Shown here in pieces: positions 14,641-19,807 of a stretch of 19,807 nt of DNA. The position numbers were made by a program, and so were the translations under genes. Position 1 is the first letter of the stretch. Each line of letters opens with the position of its first letter. Location: NCBI GenBank assembly GCA_002421915.1, contig DISA01000091.1, forward strand, positions 10,689 through 30,495, written 5' to 3'. This stretch comes from Gallionellaceae bacterium UBA6222. Lineage in GTDB: Bacteria; Pseudomonadota; Gammaproteobacteria; Burkholderiales; Gallionellaceae. Under the pieces are notes generated by a model, which made no database searches, had not been told where the DNA came from, and saw nothing but the letters and a program-made list of their open reading frames with translations.

Positions 14641-15813
14641 ATGATCGTTACGCCATTATTGAAACTTGCTGCCGACAAACTCGCATCCGACCTGTTCTTC
14701 TCGGTCGGCGCACCGATCAATATCAAGATCAACGGCATCGTAATGCCGGTCAACCAGCAGAAGCTGACGGAAGAACAGATCAAACAGATCGCCTACGAGA
14801 TGATGAAGCCGGCACAAATCGCCGACTTCGAGATGCATATGGAGATGAACTTCTCCTACCGCGTGCCGGAGATCGGCAACTTTCGCGTCAATGTGTTCCG
14901 CCAGCGCGGCAGCACCGCCATTGTCATCCGCTACGTCCGCGGCCAGGTACCCGATGTCGAGATGCTCAACCTGCCGGCAGTGCTGAAGGGGTTGATCAAG
15001 GAAAAACGCGGCCTGGTTTTGATGGTTGGCGCCACCGGTTCCGGCAAATCGACCACGCTGGCCTCGATGATCCAGCATCGCAACACTACCAGCAGCGGGC
15101 ATATCCTGACCATTGAAGACCCGATTGAGTATTTGATTCATCACGACAAATGCATCGTGAACCAGCGCGAGATCGGTACCGATACCGAGGATTACGGCGC
15201 GGCACTGGTCAGCGCCATGCGCGAGGCACCCGATGTGTTGATGATCGGCGAGATACGCGACCGCGACACACTGAAACATGCCTTGATCTTCGCCCAGACC
15301 GGCCATCTGTGCCTGTCCACCCTGCACGCCAACAACAGTTATCACGCGCTCAATCGCATCGTGAATTTCTTCCCCTACGATGCGCGGCAAAGTGTGTTGT
15401 CCGACCTGTCCATGTGTCTGCGCGCGGTCATTTCACAGCGTCTGGTGCGCAACGTGCAGGGCAGCCAGGTGCCTGCGGTGGAAGTGCTGCTCAATTCGGC
15501 AATGATCGCCGACCTGATCAAGAACGACCAGATCGAAAAGATCCGCGAAGCGATTGAACAAAGCGTCTCGCAGGGTTCGCAGACGTTCGAGCAGTCGCTG
15601 TACAAGCTCTTCAAATCGGGTGAGATCACCAAGGAAGAAGCCTTGCTCAATGCGGATTCCGCCAGCAACCTGTCATCACACATTGATTATTCGCAGACCA
15701 GCCAGGTCAAGGCGTTTAATCCAAACGAAAAACCATCCGCAATATCCAGCGCACCCGCAGTGAATTTCGACGGCATAAAACTCAACATCGAGACACCAGG
15801 AACGGATCAATGA
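14641..15813 (+). CDS. pilU: Type IV pilus retraction ATPase PilU
   Basis: PilU is a secretion-type hexameric ATPase acting with PilT at the cytoplasmic base of type IV pili to drive pilus retraction. The 390-residue protein has an N-terminal PilT-like domain (MIVTPLLKLAADKLASDLFF). Walker A is GATGSGKS at residues 130-137. The Asp box includes ILTIEDPIEYL, Walker B is LMIGEIRD around residues 200-207, and the His box region is AQTGHLCLSTLHANN. The tail beyond about residue 340 and the motif HHDKCIVNQREIGTDT are like PilU rather than PilT. Two ATGs are adjacent (14638 and 14641); the second has the better six-base spacing from AAGGAG. The open frame to 14566 runs into the repeat element and is not used. 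The stop overlaps the next gene (ATGA). No other pilus gene is in view. Confidence 0.92.
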   Translation: MIVTPLLKLAADKLASDLFFSVGAPINIKINGIVMPVNQQKLTEEQIKQIAYEMMKPAQIADFEMHMEMNFSYRVPEIGNFRVNVFRQRGSTAIVIRYVRGQVPDVEMLNLPAVLKGLIKEKRGLVLMVGATGSGKSTTLASMIQHRNTTSSGHILTIEDPIEYLIHHDKCIVNQREIGTDTEDYGAALVSAMREAPDVLMIGEIRDRDTLKHALIFAQTGHLCLSTLHANNSYHALNRIVNFFPYDARQSVLSDLSMCLRAVISQRLVRNVQGSQVPAVEVLLNSAMIADLIKNDQIEKIREAIEQSVSQGSQTFEQSLYKLFKSGEITKEEALLNADSASNLSSHIDYSQTSQVKAFNPNEKPSAISSAPAVNFDGIKLNIETPGTDQ

Positions 15814-16157
15814 GGCTGTACGGCATTCCCAATTGCGGCACGGTGAAGAAGGCCCGCGCGTGGCTGGAACTGCATGACGTCAAATATGAATTTCTAGATT
15901 TCAAAAAACATCCGATAACCGAGACACTGTTATCCGGCTGGCTGAAACAAATCGGCTGGCAACGTCTGCTGAAAAAGACCGGTCCGACCTGGGGGCAATT
16001 GCCGGTCGAGGTAAAGGCATCGATCAAGGACAATGTCTCGGCGTTGGCACTGATGCTGGAGAAACCCAACATCATCAAACGTCCGGTGCTGGAACACAAA
16101 GGCAAAGTGCTGGCGACCGGATTCAACGAAACTGATTACAGAAACCTCACAATTTGA
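15810..16157 (+). CDS. yffB: ArsC/Spx-family thioredoxin-fold protein, YffB-like
   Basis: This 115-residue protein has the ArsC/Spx/YffB fold. It begins MRLYGIPNCGTVKKARAWLE with one N-terminal cysteine, Cys9, where arsenate reductases have their catalytic residue. It continues FLDFKKHPITETLLSGWLKQ and ends with IIKRPVLEHKGKVLATGF, the conserved 'RPv' loop of the family. A true arsenate reductase role is not supported by sequence alone; YffB of E. coli is a family member of unclear function, possibly a glutathione-dependent thiol reductase. Its ATG overlaps the pilU stop codon, and dapE comes next. In E. coli yffB likewise lies just upstream of dapE, so the yffB-dapE pairing looks conserved while pilU is the unusual neighbour. 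Confidence 0.88.
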   Translation: MRLYGIPNCGTVKKARAWLELHDVKYEFLDFKKHPITETLLSGWLKQIGWQRLLKKTGPTWGQLPVEVKASIKDNVSALALMLEKPNIIKRPVLEHKGKVLATGFNETDYRNLTI

Positions 16158-16160
16158 CTC

Positions 16161-16235
16161 ATCCGCAGATTGCGCAGATTCACACAGATTAGAACCAACA
16201 GCAAAAGCGAATTAATCTGAATCTTGCATTAATCT
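16161..16235. repeat. Repeat element with three AGATT and three inverted AATCT units
   Basis: The gap between the yffB-like gene and dapE holds three near-identical units on the left, CGCAGATT (16164-16171), CGCAGATT (16173-16180) and CACAGATT (16183-16190), spaced 9-10 bases apart. Three inverted AATCT units lie on the right at 16214-16218, 16220-16224 and 16231-16235. The two halves are rough inverted repeats with an A-rich middle. No coding function and no T-run terminator is evident. Confidence 0.55.
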
Positions 16236-16260
16236 CGAAAAGCTTCGGACAAAAATACTT

Positions 16261-17391
16261 ATGAGCGACACTCTTACCTTGGCCAAACAACTCATCGCCC
16301 GTCCTTCGCTCACCCCGCAGGATGAAGGCTGTCTTGATATTATCGGCGCGCATCTCACGCCGCTCGATTTCAACTTGGAACAGATGCGTCACGGTGAGGT
16401 CGACAACCTATGGGCACGGCGCGGCGATGCCGCGCCCCTCGTCTGTTTCGCCGGGCACACCGATGTGGTGCCGACCGGACCGGTTGAACAATGGGATAGC
16501 GGCCCGTTCATGCCCACCGTGCACGCCGGCATGCTCTACGGGCGTGGCGCCGCCGACATGAAAGGCTCCATCGCCGCCTTCATCACCGCCACCGAAAGAT
16601 TTGTCGCGGAGTATCCACAACACAAGGGCTCCATCGCACTGCTCCTCACCTCCGATGAGGAAGGGATTGCGGTGGACGGCACGGTGCGCGTGGTGGAAGC
16701 ATTGCGGAAACGCGGCGAACGGCTCGATTACTGCATCGTCGGCGAACCCACCTGCGTCGGCAAACTCGGCGACACCATCAAGAACGGGCGGCGCGGTTCG
16801 CTCTCCGGCACGCTGGTTGTGAAGGGCGTGCAAGGCCACATCGCTTATCCGCATCTGGTCAAAAATCCCATCCACCTCGCCGCGCCCGCCATCGCCGAAC
16901 TGGCTGCGACCGTGTGGGATGAAGGCAACAAATATTTCCCGCCGACTTCCTGGCAGATCTCCAACATCATGGGCGGCACCGGTGCGACCAATGTCGTTCC
17001 GGGCACGGTGGAGATCCTGTTCAACTTTCGCCATTCCACCGCCAGCACGACAGACGAGCTGATGGCCAAAGTTCACGCCATCCTCGATAAACACGGACTG
17101 GAATACGACTTAAGGTGGGAAATGTCCGGCAAGCCCTATCTCACACCACACGGCGATCTGGTCGATGCGGTGGCCGCAGCGATAAAACAGGTCACCGGCA
17201 TCGAGACCGAACTCTCCACCAGCGGCGGCACCTCGGACGGGCGCTTCATCGCCGACATCTGTCCGCAGGTGATCGAACTCGGGCCGCTCAACGCGACCAT
17301 CCACAAGCTCAACGAATGCGTGGCCGTCGCCGATCTGGATGCCTTGTCGGAAATCTATTACCTGACGCTGCGCAAACTGCTGGCTGAATGA
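16261..17391 (+). CDS. dapE: Succinyl-diaminopimelate desuccinylase
   Basis: DapE is a dinuclear zinc hydrolase (M20 family) that removes succinate from N-succinyl-LL-diaminopimelate to give LL-DAP. The 376-residue length is standard. Metal and catalytic residues are visible: His66 and Asp68 in FAGHTDVVPTG, Asp99 in YGRGAADMKGS, the pair Glu133-Glu134 in LLTSDEEG, Glu162 in VGEPT, and His348 in NATIHKLNE. The dimerisation domain lies at about residues 175-290 and the active site is closed by GGTSDGRFIA. The ATG at 16261 gives the family N-terminus (MSDTLTLAKQLIARPSLTP), but its ribosome-binding site is poor and lies just after a repeat element. Its stop overlaps the next small ORF (ATGA). Confidence 0.97.
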   Translation: MSDTLTLAKQLIARPSLTPQDEGCLDIIGAHLTPLDFNLEQMRHGEVDNLWARRGDAAPLVCFAGHTDVVPTGPVEQWDSGPFMPTVHAGMLYGRGAADMKGSIAAFITATERFVAEYPQHKGSIALLLTSDEEGIAVDGTVRVVEALRKRGERLDYCIVGEPTCVGKLGDTIKNGRRGSLSGTLVVKGVQGHIAYPHLVKNPIHLAAPAIAELAATVWDEGNKYFPPTSWQISNIMGGTGATNVVPGTVEILFNFRHSTASTTDELMAKVHAILDKHGLEYDLRWEMSGKPYLTPHGDLVDAVAAAIKQVTGIETELSTSGGTSDGRFIADICPQVIELGPLNATIHKLNECVAVADLDALSEIYYLTLRKLLAE

Positions 17392-17594
17392 TGTCGCCCG
17401 CCTTCATCCTGCTCATCGTCACACTCCTGCTGCTCTTGCTGTTTTGGGCATGGAAAGCCCGCAGGCGCGCCCCAAACAACAGTAGCGACAACAGCAGCAC
17501 TGGCGGCAATTCCGGTGACTCGTGCAATAGTTACTCCCCATCGCACTGCGGCGACAGCAGCGGCAGTTGTGATGGTGGAGGAGGAGGCGACTAG
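17388..17594 (+). CDS. 68-residue membrane mini-protein with Ser/Asn/Gly/Cys tail, hypothetical
   Basis: A short ORF overlaps the dapE stop (ATGA at 17388-17391) and ends one base before the prmB ATG. It encodes one strongly hydrophobic helix at about residues 5-22 (FILLIVTLLLLLLFWAW) followed by the basic stop-transfer KARRR. The low-complexity tail of about 40 residues is rich in Ser, Asn, Asp and Gly, with cysteines at 46, 54 and 61 and His53 next to Cys54, and ends DGGGGGD. By the positive-inside rule the tail would be cytoplasmic. No family is recognised; Cys/Gly-rich tails recall metal-binding or modified peptides, but that is speculation. Its last glycine codons form GGAGGAGGAGG (17577-17587), which is also the prmB ribosome-binding site. 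An ATG at 17391 is an equally possible start. Confidence 0.65.
   Translation: MMSPAFILLIVTLLLLLLFWAWKARRRAPNNSSDNSSTGGNSGDSCNSYSPSHCGDSSGSCDGGGGGD
17577..17587 (+). promoter_or_regulatory. Ribosome-binding site of prmB inside the upstream ORF
   Basis: GGAGGAGGAGG contains overlapping perfect GGAGG cores, the last ending seven bases before the prmB ATG at 17595. It lies inside the polyglycine codons that end the 68-residue upstream ORF, so one stretch serves both as coding sequence and as a strong translation signal. Confidence 0.75.
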
Positions 17595-18509
17595 ATGGAC
17601 ATCAATCATTTTTCCGAGGCAAGCGCCTCGCTGCAAACGGTGCGCGATTGCTTCCGCTTCGCCATCAGCCGCTTCAATGACGCAAAATTGTTTTTCGGCC
17701 ACGGCAGTGAAGATGCCTATGACGAAGCAGCCTATCTCATCCTGCACACGCTGCACCTGCCGCTCGACCAGCTGGAACCCTTCCTCGATGCGCGGTTGGC
17801 GCAATCCGAGTTGTACGAGGTGCTGAACATCATCGAAAAAAGAGTCGAACAGCGCATCCCCGCTGCTTACCTGACCCATCAGGCATTCCTCGGTGATTTC
17901 AGTTTCTACGTCGATGAGCGCGTCATCGTGCCGCGTTCTTTCATCGCGGAACTGCTGCGCGAGCAACTCTTCCCCTGGCTGGAAAACCCGGATGAAGTCA
18001 ATAGCGTGCTCGACCTGTGCACCGGCAGCGGCTGCCTCGCTATTCTCGCCGCACACGCCTTCCCGTTTGCCAAGATTGACGCGGTTGACCTTTCCCCCGA
18101 TGCGCTGGAAGTGGCCCGCCGCAACGTGAGTGACTACGGGTTGGAAGCGCGCATCAACCTGATCGAATCCAACCTGTTTACCGGCCTCGCAGGCAAGCGC
18201 TACGACCTCATCGTCAGCAACCCGCCGTATGTGGACGCGCCCTCGGTCGCCGCTCTGCCGCCCGAATACCAGCACGAGCCGGCGCTGGCGCTGGGCAGCG
18301 GCAGTGACGGCCTGGATGCCACGCGCATCATCCTCAAACATGCCGCCGAACATCTGAATCCGCACGGCCTGCTGGTGGTCGAGATCGGGCACAACCGAGA
18401 TGTACTCGAAGCCGCCTACCCCGACCTGCCGTTCACCTGGCTGGAAGTCAGCGCGGGTGATGAATTCGTGTTTTTGCTGCACCGGGAAGAACTGCCACGT
18501 GCCGGTTGA
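17595..18509 (+). CDS. prmB: Ribosomal protein uL3 N5-glutamine methyltransferase
   Basis: PrmB methylates a glutamine of ribosomal protein L3 using S-adenosylmethionine. The 304-residue protein (E. coli PrmB has 310) has a helical N-terminal domain to about residue 90. The linker PAAYLTHQAFLGDFSFYVDE and the VIVPRSFIAELL segment follow. The SAM-binding motif VLDLCTGSGCLAILAA comes next, and the catalytic glutamine-binding motif NPPYVDAP begins at Asn209. The longer N-terminus and the GDFSFYVDERVIVPRS wording fit PrmB better than the release-factor enzyme PrmC. The ATG at 17595 follows the upstream stop without a gap and has a strong ribosome-binding site. The end overlaps hpnC by 11 bases. 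Confidence 0.93.
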   Translation: MDINHFSEASASLQTVRDCFRFAISRFNDAKLFFGHGSEDAYDEAAYLILHTLHLPLDQLEPFLDARLAQSELYEVLNIIEKRVEQRIPAAYLTHQAFLGDFSFYVDERVIVPRSFIAELLREQLFPWLENPDEVNSVLDLCTGSGCLAILAAHAFPFAKIDAVDLSPDALEVARRNVSDYGLEARINLIESNLFTGLAGKRYDLIVSNPPYVDAPSVAALPPEYQHEPALALGSGSDGLDATRIILKHAAEHLNPHGLLVVEIGHNRDVLEAAYPDLPFTWLEVSAGDEFVFLLHREELPRAG

Positions 18510-19308
18510 ACACTACGAAAACTTTCCCGTCGCCTCCATTCTCATGCCTCGGCGGCTACGCCAGCCGGTGGCTGCGATCTATCATTTTGCCCGCGCGGCG
18601 GACGACATTGCGGACGAGGGTGACCTTGGCGACGCGGAGCGCCTGCGGCAACTGGATGAGTTTCGTGCCGAACTCGACCGTATCGACAAGGGTGAAAAGT
18701 CCCGCTCTGAACTGTTCTTCGCCCTCTCCCACCAGATCATCGCCTACGACCTGCCACTGCAACCGTTTTACGACCTGCTCGATGCTTTCTCCCAGGATGT
18801 GGTGAAGAAGCGCTACGCCGATTTCGACGAGTTGCAGGATTACTGCCGCCGCTCCGCCAACCCGGTTGGCAACTTGCTGCTGCATCTGTATGACGAGGCG
18901 ACACCCGTCAACCTCGCCTACTCGGACGCCGTCTGCACTGCGCTGCAACTGATCAATTTCTGGCAGGATGTGGCGAAGGACTGGGCCATCGGCCGTGTCT
19001 ATCTGCCGCAGGATGATCTGGTACGATTCGGCGTCAGCGAAGCACAGATCGGCACAGGTCGCGCGGACGGGAGATGGCATGCACTGATGCAGTTCGAGGT
19101 GCGGCGTGCGCGCGAAATGATGCTGACAGGCCGTCCGCTGGGCAGCATCCTCACCGGCCGCACCGGACTGGAGATGCGCATGATCATCCAGGGCGGGCTG
19201 CGCATCCTCGACAAGCTTGAGGCGGCCAACTATGACGTGTTCAACCGGCGCCCGGTTCTGCGCCCGTTCGACTGGGCTATCATGCTGGTAAAGAGTGCGC
19301 CGTTCTGA
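18499..19308 (+). CDS. hpnC: Hydroxysqualene synthase HpnC
   Basis: HpnC converts presqualene diphosphate into hydroxysqualene, the middle step of the HpnD-HpnC-HpnE route from farnesyl diphosphate to squalene, the hopanoid precursor. The 269-residue protein belongs to the squalene/phytoene synthase family. The first Asp-rich motif is ARAADDIADEGD (Asp35, Asp36, Asp39) and the second is NFWQDVAKDWAIGRVYLP. The HYENFPVASILMP start is typical of HpnC. The open frame extends back to 18400 inside prmB, but the GTG at 18499 gives the family N-terminus and has GGGAAG about nine bases upstream. It overlaps the prmB end by 11 bases. The second Asp motif is close to consensus and the protein looks intact. 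hpnD follows after two bases. Confidence 0.93.
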   Translation: MPVEHYENFPVASILMPRRLRQPVAAIYHFARAADDIADEGDLGDAERLRQLDEFRAELDRIDKGEKSRSELFFALSHQIIAYDLPLQPFYDLLDAFSQDVVKKRYADFDELQDYCRRSANPVGNLLLHLYDEATPVNLAYSDAVCTALQLINFWQDVAKDWAIGRVYLPQDDLVRFGVSEAQIGTGRADGRWHALMQFEVRRAREMMLTGRPLGSILTGRTGLEMRMIIQGGLRILDKLEAANYDVFNRRPVLRPFDWAIMLVKSAPF

Positions 19309-19310
19309 AT

Positions 19311-19807
19311 ATGACCCCCGACCAGTATTGCGAAGACAAATGCCGCCAGAGCGGCTCCAGCTTCACCATGAGCTTCCGCTTCCTGCCCGAACCAAAACGG
19401 CGCGCGATGACGGCGCTGTATGCCTTCTGCCGCGAGGTGGATGATGTGGTGGACGAGTGCTCGGATGCCAATGTCGCGCGCACCACGCTCAACTGGTGGC
19501 GCGGCGAGGTCACGGCCATCTATGGCGGCACACCGGAGCATCCGGTGTGCCAGGCGCTGGTTCCCGTGGTCAAACGCTTCAATCTGCCGCAGGAACATCT
19601 GCTGGAGATCATCGACGGCATGGAGATGGACCTCGACCAGCCGCGCTACGCGGATTTCAAGTCGCTGCAACTGTATTGCTACCGCGTCGCCTCGGTGGTC
19701 GGTCTGCTCACCGTCGAAATATTCGGCTATACCGACCGGCAGACACTGAAATACGCGCACGATCTCGGCATTGCCTTCCAGCTCACCAACATCATCCGCG
19801 ACGTCGG
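19311..19807 (+). CDS. hpnD: Presqualene diphosphate synthase HpnD, 3' end cut by the window edge
   Basis: HpnD condenses two farnesyl diphosphates to presqualene diphosphate, the substrate of HpnC. About 165 residues are in the window. They begin MTPDQYCEDKCRQSGSSFTM, with the family GSSF motif, and carry the first Asp-rich motif YAFCREVDDVVDE (Asp44, Asp45, Asp48). The later segments YCYRVASVVGLLTVEIFGY and LGIAFQLTNIIRDVG approach the second Asp motif, where the window ends. The ATG lies two bases after the hpnC stop with no obvious ribosome-binding site, so coupling to hpnC is likely. hpnE would be expected downstream. Confidence 0.95.
   Translation, partial: MTPDQYCEDKCRQSGSSFTMSFRFLPEPKRRAMTALYAFCREVDDVVDECSDANVARTTLNWWRGEVTAIYGGTPEHPVCQALVPVVKRFNLPQEHLLEIIDGMEMDLDQPRYADFKSLQLYCYRVASVVGLLTVEIFGYTDRQTLKYAHDLGIAFQLTNIIRDV

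Noticed and set aside
16164..16190. Regularly spaced CGCAGATT units as a possible CRISPR array.
   Set aside because: The units are only eight bases, spaced 9-10 bases apart, with no spacers and no cas genes nearby.
18400..18498. A 33-codon upstream extension of hpnC inside prmB.
   Set aside because: The extension resembles no HpnC protein; the family N-terminus begins at the GTG at 18499.

Overview
This window looks like ordinary chromosomal DNA from a betaproteobacterium. It is gene-dense and GC-rich. It has a short, unimodular QueF, a PurT/ZapE gene run, the succinylase-branch lysine genes dapC, dapD and dapE, a PilU-type pilus ATPase, and the HpnC/HpnD squalene pair. A Nitrosomonadales or Gallionellaceae-like source is my inference from this gene set, not something the sequence proves. 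I see no rRNA or tRNA gene, CRISPR array, prophage, transposase or defence locus.

Layout. Positions 1-1448 (minus strand) hold guaB, missing only its last few codons. A 247-base divergent gap follows, with a strong extended -10 promoter for guaB. A secreted DUF4124 protein (1696-2148, plus) converges on a full-length smc (2145-5675, minus) so tightly that their stop codons overlap. Divergent from smc are queF and a Tas-type aldo/keto reductase (5739-7199, plus), then a 55-codon membrane mini-gene (7256-7423, plus). The minus-strand run from 12348 down to 7436 reads, in order of transcription: EamA transporter, HD-domain phosphohydrolase, purT, VOC/glyoxalase-fold protein, zapE and a small two-helix membrane protein. 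The last four are joined by three consecutive 4-base ATGA overlaps.

From 12372 to the right edge everything is on the plus strand: dapC, dapD, pilU, a YffB/ArsC-like protein, dapE, a Cys/Ser/Gly-tailed membrane mini-protein, prmB, hpnC and hpnD (cut by the edge). DapD, DapC and DapE are three successive steps from tetrahydrodipicolinate to LL-diaminopimelate. hpnC and hpnD mark the start of a squalene/hopanoid segment. pilU is an outsider by function.

I did not find a convincing new system. The least-explained material is (i) three different repeat-like elements, one in each of the three real gaps of the dap cluster; (ii) an HD protein whose metal-ligand pattern resembles class I cyclic-nucleotide phosphodiesterases; and (iii) a mini-protein whose glycine codons double as the ribosome-binding site of prmB.
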